Below are positions 54,265 to 63,653 of a DNA stretch of 64,000 nucleotides, one piece after another. Each line of letters starts with the position of its first letter. Position 1 is the stretch's first letter. Source of the DNA: Clostridium tunisiense TJ (GTDB lineage: Bacteria; Bacillota; Clostridia; Clostridiales; Clostridiaceae); assembly GCF_000300195.1 (NCBI RefSeq), contig NZ_AMQH01000009.1:248001-312000 (forward strand). The letters run 5' to 3'. A program made the position numbers and the translations under genes. The notes beneath the pieces were generated by a model. That model saw nothing but the letters and a program-made list of their open reading frames with translations, did no database searches and had not been told where the DNA came from.

Positions 54265-56454
54265 TTATTTAAAATTCTTTAAAAGATCTGCAAAGGGATT
54301 ATTGAAATCCTCTTCTGCTTCCTTCTTCATCTTTCTCATTAGGTTATTTACTTCTTTTTTGTTTACCTTGTCAGATTTTTCAAATCTTTTGTTAAATACA
54401 GCTACTTTTTCTCTAAAGTTACAGTTGCTATTTGGGCAAGCATAAATTTGTCCTTCACCCTCACCTCTAATTTCTAATCTCTTTTTACATTCAGGACATC
54501 TTGCATTAGTAACCCTAGCTACTCCCTTTCTGTAACCACATTCTCTATCTTGGCAAACTAGCATTTTACCTTTCTTGCCGTTGACCTCAAGCATGTACTT
54601 GCCACATTCAGGGCACTTGTTTCTAGTCATATTATCATGCTTAAATCTTTCTTCACTACTTTTTATTTCATTAACTACCTGTTTAGCATAGTTTTTCATT
54701 TCATTGATGTAGGTATCTTTGTTGAGGTTCCCCTTAGCAATTGCAGCTAATTTTTGCTCCCACTGTGCTGTTAAGGTTGGTGATTTTAAATCTTCTGGAA
54801 CTAGCTCTAAAAGCTGCTTTCCCTTTGAAGTTATGAAGATATCCTTACCTCTTTTTTCTATAACAAAGGTGTTAAATAGCTTTTCTATAATATCTGCACG
54901 AGTTGCAACGGTACCAAGTCCCCCTGTTTCTCCTATGGTTTTCTTTAAGGCACTATTTTCTGTATCCATATACTTCACTGGATTTTCCATGGCTGAAAGC
55001 AGTGTTCCTTCATTAAAAGGAGCTGGTGGCTTAGTGTCACCTTTAGTTTCTGTTAGAGATATAACCTTTAGCATGTCTCCCTTATTTAAGTTAGGCATGA
55101 TTTGCTCTCTTATATCTTCTTTACCATCATCCTCATCAAAACTATTGTCATAAACTTCTTTCCAGCCTTGAGCTAGTATAACCTTACCTTTTGCAATGAA
55201 GTGTTCCCCACCAATGCTAGCTGTCACTGATATTTGATTATATTCAAAAGGTGGATATAAAACTGCTAAGAAACGTTTTACTACTAGGTCATAAATCTTT
55301 CTTTCCTTATCATTGAAAGCACTTAAATCTGGTACTTCTTCTGTAGGAATTATAGCATGGTGATCTGAAACCTTGCTGTTATCTACAAAGGACTTGTTTC
55401 CTTTAATAGAACCCTTTAACACTTTAAAGGCCACCTTTGAATAAGGTCCTACAGCTACAGCCTTAACTCTATCCTTTAATGTATCTACTATATCTGTTGT
55501 TAGGTATCTTGAATCTGTTCTAGGATAAGTTAGAACCTTATGACTTTCATATAACTTTTGCATAATAGACAAGGTTTCCTTTGCTGAAAAACTAAATATT
55601 CTATTTGCATCACGTTGAAGCTCTGTTAAATCATAAAGTCCTGGTGCAAAGGATTTTTTATCTGTCTTACTTACTTCAATAACTTCAGCATCCTTATTTC
55701 GTAAGCTTCCCATTATTTTATCTCTTTTTTCTCTATCAAAGGTTTTAACATCCTTTGATTTGCTATCTTGCCATACAAGTTTTATATCTTTAGTGTTAGC
55801 AGTAATTCCATAATAGCTCTTAGGTTTAAAGTTTTGTATTTCTTCTTCTCTTCTGGCAATTATAGCAAGGGTTGGAGTTTGAACTCTACCACAGGATAAT
55901 TGGGCATTATACTTACAAGTTAGAGCACGAGTAGCATTAATTCCAACTACCCAATCTGCCTCTGAACGAGCAACAGCAGACGCATAAAGATTTTCATAAT
56001 CCTTCCCTGGTCTTAGTTTACTAAAGCCCTCTTTAATTGCCTTATCTGTAACTGAGGAAATCCAAAGTCTTTTTAAAGGTTTTTTAACTCCAGCTTTTTC
56101 AATTATCCATCTAGCAACTAACTCTCCCTCACGACCAGCGTCTGTTGCTATAACAATTTCAGTCACATCTTTTCTATTCATTTGCTCTCTAACTGCTGAA
56201 AACTGCTTTCCACTTTGCTTTATAACCACTAATTTTAAATATTTAGGAAGCATTGGTAGATCTTCAATTCTCCAAGACTTATATTTTTCATCATAAGCCT
56301 CTGGGTCTGCTAAAGTTACGAGATGACCTAAAGCCCAAGTAACTATGTACTTATCTCCTTCTAAATATCCATTGCCTTTTTTATTACAGTTTAAAACTCT
56401 AGCTAAATCCCTTCCCACAGAAGGCTTTTCAGCAAGAACTAATATTTTACTCAT
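54265..56454 (-). CDS. topB: DNA topoisomerase III
   Basis: 729 residues, type IA topoisomerase that relaxes and decatenates DNA by single-strand passage. TOPRIM domain: ILVLAEKPSVGRDLARVL at the start and ATDAGREGELVARWI near 105. Active-site block VLTYPRTDSRYL near 305-316 contains the nucleophilic Tyr. The C-terminus holds two Cys4 zinc-ribbon repeats (CPECGKYM...CQDRECGY and CPECKKRL...CPNSNC) and a basic end. ATG with GAGAGGATG. Single gene; a strong hairpin lies about 270 nt upstream. Confidence 0.95.
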   Translation of the reverse strand: MSKILVLAEKPSVGRDLARVLNCNKKGNGYLEGDKYIVTWALGHLVTLADPEAYDEKYKSWRIEDLPMLPKYLKLVVIKQSGKQFSAVREQMNRKDVTEIVIATDAGREGELVARWIIEKAGVKKPLKRLWISSVTDKAIKEGFSKLRPGKDYENLYASAVARSEADWVVGINATRALTCKYNAQLSCGRVQTPTLAIIARREEEIQNFKPKSYYGITANTKDIKLVWQDSKSKDVKTFDREKRDKIMGSLRNKDAEVIEVSKTDKKSFAPGLYDLTELQRDANRIFSFSAKETLSIMQKLYESHKVLTYPRTDSRYLTTDIVDTLKDRVKAVAVGPYSKVAFKVLKGSIKGNKSFVDNSKVSDHHAIIPTEEVPDLSAFNDKERKIYDLVVKRFLAVLYPPFEYNQISVTASIGGEHFIAKGKVILAQGWKEVYDNSFDEDDGKEDIREQIMPNLNKGDMLKVISLTETKGDTKPPAPFNEGTLLSAMENPVKYMDTENSALKKTIGETGGLGTVATRADIIEKLFNTFVIEKRGKDIFITSKGKQLLELVPEDLKSPTLTAQWEQKLAAIAKGNLNKDTYINEMKNYAKQVVNEIKSSEERFKHDNMTRNKCPECGKYMLEVNGKKGKMLVCQDRECGYRKGVARVTNARCPECKKRLEIRGEGEGQIYACPNSNCNFREKVAVFNKRFEKSDKVNKKEVNNLMRKMKKEAEEDFNNPFADLLKNFK

Positions 56455-56719
56455 AAAAACATCCTCTCAATTTATGTAGATTTCATATATAAGTTAAGTC
56501 TTGAATTTCATTCCCTATATAAAGTAATTTTGTTTCTAGTTTAAATTATAACTTTCTTTTATAATACTAACACAAATAAAATATTTAAGAAACAACGGGA
56601 CACTGTTAACACTTTATTCACACCTTTGCCACCTAATTGAAATATAGCAACTGTAATATACTAGTCATAGAATATGTATTCTAGAAGTTAACCCCTAAAC
56701 CCAAATCGCTCCTTTTAGC

Positions 56720-56760
56720 TATAATTAAGTTAGTACCCTAACCCTGCTAACCTAATTATA
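56720..56760 (-). other. long hairpin in the topB upstream region
   Basis: TATAATTAAGTTAG pairs with CTAACCTAATTATA over 14 bp with one mismatch or wobble and a 13-nt loop. No U-tract follows; it could be an operator or mRNA leader structure. Confidence 0.4.
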
Positions 56761-56763
56761 AGT

Positions 56764-56816
56764 AAAAAAAGTTACTAGAAAGTACTAAATAAACTATCTT
56801 TCTAGTAGCTTTTTTT
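56764..56816. terminator. bidirectional-looking terminator near the patatin gene
   Basis: AAAAAAAG-TACTAGAAAG pairs with CTTTCTAGTA-CTTTTTTT around a 15-nt loop, with A and T runs at both ends; 139 nt past the patatin stop. Confidence 0.7.
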
Positions 56817-56954
56817 ATGTCTGAATTTATATACCTTTATTTCTCATATTAACCATTTCCTATTTATCATTACTATAATAATCATATCATTCACTATAGC
56901 CAATATTATCTTAAGTAATCTTAATATGTGTAATCCTTATTTTGCTTTATTTCC

Positions 56955-57878
56955 TTACACCTTTTTATCGTTCTTAAGGGTACTTACATACCTTTCAAAA
57001 TCCCATCTTTTTAAAAAGGTTTCTGTATACTTATATCCAAGTTTAAACAGTACCTCCTTATACTTATGGACTATATCAAAATCTGTAGCTGAAAGACCTT
57101 GATACTGAATGGTTATGGTTCTAACTAAATCCTTGTCTCTAATAAATCTTTCTCCATTTACATCTATGGGGGCACTTACTACTTCCTTTGTAAATTTAAA
57201 CAAGCCACACCTTGTACTTTTTTGTTTAGGCCTTATTTTCTCTAATCTGAGTCCAATTGTTGGCCACCTAGGAAGCCCCTCCACATCAAAAATCCAAATG
57301 GGGAAGTTACTCAAAAGTCCTCCATCCACAATGCAGCTTTTCCCTTCTTTATAATCTAAAATATAGGGGGTAAAGTAAAAAGGAATACTTGCACTCATTC
57401 TAACTGCTGTTGCAATATCAAATTCCCCAGGGTCTATGCCATACTTTTTTAAATCCTCAGGAAGTACTAACATATCACCCTTAGTTACATCTGAAGTTAT
57501 AATTCTCAGCTTACTGTTCCCATTTTTCATTACATGCTTAAACTTTGTAACTCCTTTTGCTTCTAAAAGAGGTTTTATCCAATTCTCTATGTTTTCTCCA
57601 CTATACAGTCCATTTTTACCTAAAAACTCAAGGGCCCTTGGTATAGGAATTTTCCAATATCGTTGATTCTTTTTAAATATGGAGAAATTAGTATTCCCTA
57701 TTATGTCATATAATTCTTCTACAGAATACCCAGCTACCACTAATGCAGCTACGATTGCTCCTGCTGAGGCTCCAGCACATCTTTCAAACTCATATCCATT
57801 CTGTTTAAGTGAGGCTAAGGCACCAACAAAACAAATACCAAGAACTCCTCCCCCTTCAAAAACCATATCTACCTTCAT
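56955..57878 (-). CDS. patatin-like phospholipase
   Basis: 307 residues from ATG 57878, with TAGGAGGTG upstream; a longer frame from 57908 contains this site. It has the catalytic dyad Ser38 in GASAG and Asp in VDGGLLSNFP (near 190), with oxyanion-hole GGGVLG at 9-14. Patatin enzymes hydrolyse membrane phospholipids or other acyl esters. It lies 57 nt after the polyprenyl synthase stop, so the two may be cotranscribed. No signal peptide, hence cytoplasmic or membrane-associated. Confidence 0.92.
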   Translation of the reverse strand: MKVDMVFEGGGVLGICFVGALASLKQNGYEFERCAGASAGAIVAALVVAGYSVEELYDIIGNTNFSIFKKNQRYWKIPIPRALEFLGKNGLYSGENIENWIKPLLEAKGVTKFKHVMKNGNSKLRIITSDVTKGDMLVLPEDLKKYGIDPGEFDIATAVRMSASIPFYFTPYILDYKEGKSCIVDGGLLSNFPIWIFDVEGLPRWPTIGLRLEKIRPKQKSTRCGLFKFTKEVVSAPIDVNGERFIRDKDLVRTITIQYQGLSATDFDIVHKYKEVLFKLGYKYTETFLKRWDFERYVSTLKNDKKV

Positions 57879-57935
57879 AAAAAAACACCTCCTAATTATC
57901 ATATTCATGATAGCCTAGGAGGTACATATTACTTA

Positions 57936-58910
57936 CTATGAATTTCTATCTAATAATCTTTCGGTTATTTCTAACAACATATCTTTATTTTGATTTTCTG
58001 GTAATTTATTTATAACCTTAAAGGCTTTATTGGTGTATTTTTCCGCAAGTGACTTAGCTTTTTTTACACCATCATATTTATTTACTAATTCCATAATGCT
58101 TGAAACATCTTCATCTGTGATAATTTCTTTATCTATTATAGCTCTAAATTCTTCCTTGTTTTTCTCCATTGCATAAATCAGTGGAAGATTAAAGATACCT
58201 TGTTTTATGTCTGCTGCCACTGGCTTACCAAGAATATTTCTTTCTGAAGAATAATCTAAAATATCATCAATTATTTGAAAGGCCATTCCAATATTGTGAC
58301 CTATTTGCCAAAATTGTTTGCTTAACTTTTCATCACAACCTGCTTCCGAAGCTCCACTATAAAAACTTAGTGAAAATAACTCAGCAGTCTTTCCTTGAAT
58401 TCTAGATAGATATTTCTTAACAGAAGTATCTACTAAAAACTTAGAATTCATTTGATCTATTTCACCTAAACAAATTCTTTCCATTGCTCTTGAATCTATT
58501 TTAATACTTGCTAAAGAAGAAGAATGTGTTGATAGAAGTTTGAAAGTCACACAAAACAAATAATCTCCAATATAAACTGCATAATCCTTGCCATACTTAG
58601 ACTGAAGGGTTTCCTGTCCTCTTCTTGTCTTCGCATCATCTATAACATCATCATGAACTAAGGTGGCCATATGAAGCATTTCAACAGCTGCCGCAACTGC
58701 TCTACTTTTTTCTTCATTATACTCCCCAAATCTTGATGCTATTAAAGAAAAGGCTGGTCTTAGAAGTTTACTACCAGAATAAATTAATTCTTTTATGGAG
58801 CTTTCAATTCTTTTATCCTTGCACTTAATGTTTTTTTCCATTAATTGAAGAACACCTTCTAAATCCTTTTTTAATTCTGGATACTTGTCCCACATTTTGT
58901 TAACCTTCAT
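57936..58910 (-). CDS. polyprenyl diphosphate synthase (heptaprenyl/octaprenyl type)
   Basis: 324-residue all-helical trans-prenyltransferase. The first Asp-rich motif DDVIDD (in LVHDDVIDDAKTRRG, about 86-100) and the second, DDILD (in QIIDDILDYSSE), bind Mg-diphosphate; they condense isopentenyl diphosphate to a long chain. Small residues before the first motif (MLHMATLVH) suggest a long product, as for quinone side chains. ATG with AGAGGTTG. Near a UbiA prenyltransferase and NDH-2, consistent with lipid-quinone or related lipid synthesis. A duplicated element lies just upstream. Confidence 0.9.
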   Translation of the reverse strand: MKVNKMWDKYPELKKDLEGVLQLMEKNIKCKDKRIESSIKELIYSGSKLLRPAFSLIASRFGEYNEEKSRAVAAAVEMLHMATLVHDDVIDDAKTRRGQETLQSKYGKDYAVYIGDYLFCVTFKLLSTHSSSLASIKIDSRAMERICLGEIDQMNSKFLVDTSVKKYLSRIQGKTAELFSLSFYSGASEAGCDEKLSKQFWQIGHNIGMAFQIIDDILDYSSERNILGKPVAADIKQGIFNLPLIYAMEKNKEEFRAIIDKEIITDEDVSSIMELVNKYDGVKKAKSLAEKYTNKAFKVINKLPENQNKDMLLEITERLLDRNS

Positions 58911-58999
58911 AATATCAACCTCTACTAAATGTATTTATATAAATAATTTTTTACTCTAGGAAAATTTATTTTCCTACACTTACACATAACATTTACTTT

Positions 59000-59087
59000 T
59001 AAATAATTAATAAGTTCACTTTGTTTAACGACTTTGGAATAAGATTTAAATTCCACCTAAAGAAGATAGAGAGTATTCCTTTGCAAA
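59000..59087 (-). repeat. imperfect direct repeat, copy 1
   Basis: Matches 59261-59352 over nearly its whole length with scattered substitutions, for example TAAGTTCACTTTGTTTAAC against CAAGTTCATTTTATTCAAC and TTCCACCTAAA against CACACCTAAA. It lies about 90 nt before the polyprenyl synthase start. Nature unknown. Confidence 0.6.
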
Positions 59088-59260
59088 GTATCATTAAAAC
59101 TTCCCATTTTAATCATATTAGATTTTAACCTTAGAATCCATAGAATTTTACAAAAATTTCAAACCTATAGATTACCTATGTACTTATATAATATAGTATA
59201 TTACTGTTTACAATAAATTATAGATTTTTTTAAGTAATATTTTTTTTCTTATATGTGATT

Positions 59261-59352
59261 AGGTTAAATAATGAACAAGTTCATTTTATTCAACCATTTT
59301 GGAGAGAGGTTTAACTCACACCTAAAAATCATGGAGGAATTATCCTCCCGAA
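59261..59352 (-). repeat. imperfect direct repeat, copy 2
   Basis: Second copy of the element at 59000-59087, 261 bp apart. This copy also contains the hairpin GGAGGA-ATTA-TCCTCC and the palindrome AATGAACAAGTTCATT. Confidence 0.6.
59270..59285. promoter_or_regulatory. perfect palindrome AATGAACAAGTTCATT
   Basis: Two 7-bp arms around AA, inside repeat copy 2. Related half-sites (AAGTTCA followed by pyrimidines) recur in copy 1 and upstream of the NDH-2 gene near 61529. A common repressor site is possible. Confidence 0.4.
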
Positions 59353-59391
59353 GTGTGGCTAAATTTTCATCTTTCAAATCCATATAAAAAG

Positions 59392-59435
59392 TTAGCACCT
59401 ATAAAGATACATCTTTATATCTTCATAGATGCTAA
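59392..59435 (-). terminator. terminator after the NDH-2/DoxX gene
   Basis: Long interrupted stem (TTAGCA, CTAT and AAGATA arms) with five T on the minus strand, 18 nt past the stop. Confidence 0.8.
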
Positions 59436-59452
59436 ACTAATTTTACATCTTA

Positions 59453-61396
59453 CTACATTGTAATTGATTTATTGTTTTCGTATCCATATATTGGTTTTTC
59501 TTTTCCGAACCACCACTTACCCAGGGTTTTTCCTAGCCATGGCATTACGTAATAGTCAAGTCCTAGTGTTCTACCAGCACCACCCATTAATGCAATTGAT
59601 CCGAAGAAGTACCATAAAATTTCCCATCCAGCCATTGCTGAAAGAATAAAGTTACATACCATAAATGCTGATGCTGCACTAGCAAGCCATGTAAATAATC
59701 CTGCAAGTAATGCAAGTCCCATTCCTATCTCTAGGAATACAACCATTCTTTGGAACCAAACAGCTATTTCTGGGTTTGGAATCATAAATTCCATTATAGA
59801 TCTAAAGAAGCCAGGCATTTCACTAATTATTGGTGTTGGCCATGAAGTTGCTGCTGCCCCTGCTGCTTGAGATGCACTTGTTGCTGCATCTGCTGCTCCT
59901 GCCGCTGCTGATGCACCTGAAGTCCCTGCAGCTTGTAACCATTCAAATGGCATTTTAACATTACCAGCTTTTAACCAGCTATCTGCTCCAATTCCTTTAA
60001 ACAAGTCACCTAAAGTACTAAAGCTTTCTGTTGCTGCTTTCCAAGTTCCTTCTCCAAAGAACTTTTTAGCACCCTCTAATAACCACATGCAACCCATGAA
60101 TAATCTTAAAGGTACAAGCCATAATCTATTTCCATGAGAAGACACATGTCCTCTTATTATTGTTCTGTTGTCTTCCATGTGGAAGAATTCATGTTGTAGG
60201 TATCTCCAAATTAAGTAAAAACCGCCTATTCCAAATAGATAGTACATGTTAACCATGTGCTTAGTCATCATTGCGAAAAGACCTGACATCTTAATTCCAG
60301 CTGTATTAGCTACACAGTACTTTCCACCAATTGATACCATGAAACCATGATATTTTGGACTAAAGTTAACCTTTTCTCCATTTGTCATATGAGCCATTAT
60401 ATTCTTAACTGCTGTTGCTGCAGTTTGCTCTGCCGCTTCAACGATTTGTGGGTTAGTAACGTTTCCTTTAGCATCTGCATTAAGTGCTAAGTCTCCAACT
60501 ACATATACCCCTTCTTTTCCAACAGCTTCCATTCTCTCGTTAACTTCTAATCTGTTAGCTCTTCCAAGTTTTAAGCCATACTCTTTTGCTTCTTCAGTTC
60601 CTTGGATACCGCATGTCCAAATTAATGTTTGAGTTGGTATAACTTCACCAGTTTTTAGTTTAATGTTCTCTGCTGTAACTTCAACAATTGGTGATTCTTT
60701 TAATACCTTAACACAATTCTTAGCTAAATATTTCTCAGCCTTGTCTGCTTGTTTTCTGTCAAGCATGTTTAAAATTGTGCTTAATGCTTCAACTACAAGA
60801 ACTTTTACTTCATTTTCATCAATCTTGTACTCTCTAGCAAGTCTTGTTTTCCACTCTAAAAGTTCTCCAGCCATTTCTATTCCTGTAAAACCTGAGCCTG
60901 CTACAACAAATGTAAGCATTTCTCTTCTTTTACTTGAATTTCTCTCTCTTGAAGCTCTCTCAAAAGTCTTTATTATATGCTCTCTTAATCTGATAGCATC
61001 TTCAAAAGACCATAGTGTAAATCCATTTTCTTTAACTCCTGGAACTCCAAAGAATGCAGGTTCACTTCCAGTACCTACTATTAGGTAGTCATAAGTGTAA
61101 CTTCCAAGTTTAGTTGTAACTACTTTTTTATCAGTATCTACATTAGTGATGTAGTCTGTTACTACGTTAACTTTTGTTCTGTGGAATATTTTCCCCAAAT
61201 CAACTTGTACTGATTCTGGATGAACCCTTCCCCCTGCAACTTCGTGCAGTTCTGTCATTAATGTATGGAATGGGTTTTTGTCTATTAAGGTTATCTTTAT
61301 GTTAGAGTCTTTTTTGTATTTTTTAGCAAGCATTTTTGCAGCATGTACCCCAGCATAACCTGCCCCCAAAATCAGGATATTTTTTTGCTTATCCAT
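59453..61396 (-). CDS. type II NADH dehydrogenase-like flavoprotein fused to DoxX domain
   Basis: 647 residues. Residues 1-385 are an NDH-2-type enzyme: FAD motif ILGAGYAGVHAA (9-20), NADH motif VVAGSGFTGIEMAGEL near 162-177, and VYVVGDLAL near 300. Residues about 415-630 add a DoxX-type membrane domain with four hydrophobic segments. Between its first two segments is an Ala/Ser/Thr-rich insert (about 487-522), unusual for this AT-rich genome. NDH-2 passes electrons from NADH to a quinone; the DoxX part may anchor it and handle a quinone or thiol partner. Start ATG with GAGGTG. Confidence 0.88.
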   Translation of the reverse strand: MDKQKNILILGAGYAGVHAAKMLAKKYKKDSNIKITLIDKNPFHTLMTELHEVAGGRVHPESVQVDLGKIFHRTKVNVVTDYITNVDTDKKVVTTKLGSYTYDYLIVGTGSEPAFFGVPGVKENGFTLWSFEDAIRLREHIIKTFERASRERNSSKRREMLTFVVAGSGFTGIEMAGELLEWKTRLAREYKIDENEVKVLVVEALSTILNMLDRKQADKAEKYLAKNCVKVLKESPIVEVTAENIKLKTGEVIPTQTLIWTCGIQGTEEAKEYGLKLGRANRLEVNERMEAVGKEGVYVVGDLALNADAKGNVTNPQIVEAAEQTAATAVKNIMAHMTNGEKVNFSPKYHGFMVSIGGKYCVANTAGIKMSGLFAMMTKHMVNMYYLFGIGGFYLIWRYLQHEFFHMEDNRTIIRGHVSSHGNRLWLVPLRLFMGCMWLLEGAKKFFGEGTWKAATESFSTLGDLFKGIGADSWLKAGNVKMPFEWLQAAGTSGASAAAGAADAATSASQAAGAAATSWPTPIISEMPGFFRSIMEFMIPNPEIAVWFQRMVVFLEIGMGLALLAGLFTWLASAASAFMVCNFILSAMAGWEILWYFFGSIALMGGAGRTLGLDYYVMPWLGKTLGKWWFGKEKPIYGYENNKSITM

Positions 61397-62024
61397 TCAT
61401 TTCACCTCATTAATAATTAATAAGTTATAATTTTAACATTTCATATTATATTAATATTCTACAACTAAATGTTAATAATGTAAACAGGGTAATTTTTGTA
61501 TTTTTATTATCAATTTGTAGTAAAAAAATAAGTTCATTTTTCTTAAACTAATAAGTATACACTGTTACCAATACTATTATACTTTAGTTTTTAAGATTTT
61601 AATACAGTTTTATGAAATTTTTTTTGAAAATTCGCAAGTATTTATTGTTAAACTAAAATTAAACAAACTGAACTTTTTTCACTAAATTAAACTTTTCACT
61701 CCTTTATTATCATTAATTTAATTTACTCTATTAACATTCCAATTGTCCATTATATTCATATATTGTCATTAAAGGTTTTATTTTACTGAGACTTATTATA
61801 AATAACAGGTATGTGATTTAATAGTTATAAATTTATCTAGTTATACATTTACTGTTATATTAACTAAAAATATAGGCTATAACCTCAAGCTTAATAGCTT
61901 ATTGTCATAGCCTAACTTCTTATCCTTATATATGCTAATCCGCCTATTAACCAACTGCTTAATAAGCCCATCATCTCATAAAAGTACTGTATATTAGATA
62001 TTTTTCTGTCCCTCTTATCTATTA
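61397..62024. other. AT-rich intergenic region
   Basis: 628 nt of strongly AT-rich DNA. It holds the NDH-2 promoter region and the UbiA terminator at 61873-61914. An AAGTTCA half-site related to the palindrome at 59270 lies near 61529. No confident gene. Confidence 0.4.
61873..61914 (-). terminator. terminator after the UbiA gene
   Basis: TAGGCTAT/ATAGCCTA outer stem and AAGCT/AGCTT inner stem, then ATATTTTTAG on the minus strand; 111 nt past the stop. Confidence 0.7.
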
Positions 62025-62981
62025 TTAAAAGAATATAGATAGGATATTTACTATAATCATAATAAGTAATAAGGCTCCATTCATTATTAAAAAATTCTTA
62101 ACTCCAAGAACAAAAGTTTCACTTTTAACTTGCTTTTCATAGAACATATTTATGTGCTTATTCACTGGAATTATTGTAAGTAATACAAGTAAAACAGCTA
62201 CTGGCGCAATTTTTAATATAACCATAGCTATAATTGCTAAGTATCCAATATAATATAAAGCCTTGAATAATCCTAGAGCAGAGTTTCTTCCTATATAGTA
62301 AGGAAGTGTATATCTTTTATTTATGATATCTTCTTCTAAGTCACAAGTATTATTAGCAAGCATTATATTGGCAATCCCACCTACTGCAGGTATAGATATT
62401 AAAAACATATATATTACTTCTACTACATTAACAGACACATTGAGAATTCCATTTTGAAATCCTATAACAACAATATTACTATCAAAAATATGAATGTATA
62501 TAGATAGAAATAGTATTATAAAGCCCATAAAAAAGCCTGAAAACATCTCTCCTAGGGGCATCCGTGAAAGAGGAATTGGCCCAAAAGTATAAAGAACTCC
62601 TGTGGCAAAGGAAATTGCTCCTATTAATAAAACAACAACATCTGTCTTAACTGTTAAAATAGCACCGAATACAATAGCAATAAGAACTAAGGTTATTATA
62701 ATTCCAACTACTGTGCTTTCCTTTAAATTATCTCTTCCAATTATGTTAGTCTTTCTATAACTATCCTCCTTTGTTCTTGTAGCTTTTTTATAATCATAAT
62801 AATTATTAATAGCAGTAGTTGCCATATCAAAGGAAAGTAAGGAAACAAACATAATAATAAAATTCTCTGGTTTAAAGTTATCATATCTATATAAAGTAAA
62901 CATAGTTCCTAAAAGAAAAGGAATCATACTTGCTACTTTAGTTTGAATTTCTACTAGTTTTAAAAAACTGCCTATAGACAT
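62025..62981 (-). CDS. UbiA-family prenyltransferase (MenA-like)
   Basis: 318 residues from ATG 62981, with GGGGGA 6 nt upstream. Eight to nine membrane segments and both Asp-containing substrate motifs are present: NNYYDYKKATRTKED near 60-75 and NTCDLEEDIINKRYTLP near 210-226. The order resembles 1,4-dihydroxy-2-naphthoate prenyltransferase, which attaches the polyprenyl chain in menaquinone synthesis. Other Men genes are not in the window, so the product (menaquinone or another prenylated aromatic) is open. It lies 57 nt after the LysE gene and may be cotranscribed with it. Confidence 0.85.
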   Translation of the reverse strand: MSIGSFLKLVEIQTKVASMIPFLLGTMFTLYRYDNFKPENFIIMFVSLLSFDMATTAINNYYDYKKATRTKEDSYRKTNIIGRDNLKESTVVGIIITLVLIAIVFGAILTVKTDVVVLLIGAISFATGVLYTFGPIPLSRMPLGEMFSGFFMGFIILFLSIYIHIFDSNIVVIGFQNGILNVSVNVVEVIYMFLISIPAVGGIANIMLANNTCDLEEDIINKRYTLPYYIGRNSALGLFKALYYIGYLAIIAMVILKIAPVAVLLVLLTIIPVNKHINMFYEKQVKSETFVLGVKNFLIMNGALLLIMIIVNILSIFF

Positions 62982-63044
62982 AGTCATTCCCCCTTAAACA
63001 ATATATAACGCTCAACTAAAAGTGAGATCATCCTGAAAAAAGTA

Positions 63045-63653
63045 TTAAATCATTTGTAAGAAGTTATATCCAAGCTTCAGACCATAATACACAATAATTA
63101 TTCCACAAATTATATTAATAACTTTTATTATCTTTACATTAAACTTTTTTCTAAAAACTGATACTATTGTAGTTAGTCCTGTAAACCAAGTAAAAGATGC
63201 CAAGCAAACACCTAAAATAAATATTGCTGATGCCTCTTGTGGCAGTGATGCCCTGAACCCACCAAGTAATAGTGACCCATCAATTAATGCTTGTGGGTTA
63301 ATCCAGGTAACCATAAAACAAGTTGCTACAACTTGTCCTAAAGTTTTGTTTATATCCACTTCTCTATCTAAATTTGGTGCGCTTCTTAGAAGTCCAACTC
63401 CAATATAAATTATTGCAAGAGAACCAACAAGTAAGATTATGCCTCTTAATAATTGTGACTTTTCCATTATAGCACCCATGCCAAAGAAACAAGCTAATGC
63501 TAAAGAAATATCAAAGAATATGGTAATTAACGCCACTTGGTATGCTCTAAGTCTATTTTTACCAATAGCAGTATTAATTACATAAATATTTTGCATTCCA
63601 ATAGGTGCTACATAAGCAAGCCCTAAAGTAAAGCCTTGTAAGAAAAATTCCAA
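63045..63653 (-). CDS. LysE family amino acid exporter
   Basis: 202-residue membrane protein with five to six hydrophobic segments and the LysE/ArgO pattern: GFTLGLAYVAPIGMQNIYV at the start and TWINPQALIDGSLLLGG near 115. It starts at TTG 63653; no ATG is available in frame upstream, and a GGAAGG lies 11 nt before. Exports basic or other amino acids by cation exchange. The upstream leader contains repeated hairpin units. Probably the first gene of the lysE-ubiA transcript. Confidence 0.88.
   Translation of the reverse strand: MEFFLQGFTLGLAYVAPIGMQNIYVINTAIGKNRLRAYQVALITIFFDISLALACFFGMGAIMEKSQLLRGIILLVGSLAIIYIGVGLLRSAPNLDREVDINKTLGQVVATCFMVTWINPQALIDGSLLLGGFRASLPQEASAIFILGVCLASFTWFTGLTTIVSVFRKKFNVKIIKVINIICGIIIVYYGLKLGYNFLQMI

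Larger units (their letters stand above)
56455..56954. other. intergenic region between the patatin and topB genes
   Basis: No gene seen. It contains the topB promoter region, a 14-bp hairpin at 56720-56760 and a terminator at 56764-56816. Confidence 0.4.
58911..59452. other. intergenic region with duplicated segment, operator-like palindrome and terminator
   Basis: No gene seen in 542 nt. It contains two related about 88-bp blocks (listed separately), a 16-bp palindrome and the NDH-2 terminator. It must also hold the promoter of the polyprenyl synthase. Confidence 0.45.

Noticed and set aside
61918..62080. Open frame overlapping the ubiA end (protein-like end with IGGLAYIRIRS)
   Set aside because: It has no start codon apart from two late ATGs that give about 20 residues and no ribosome binding site; probably chance.
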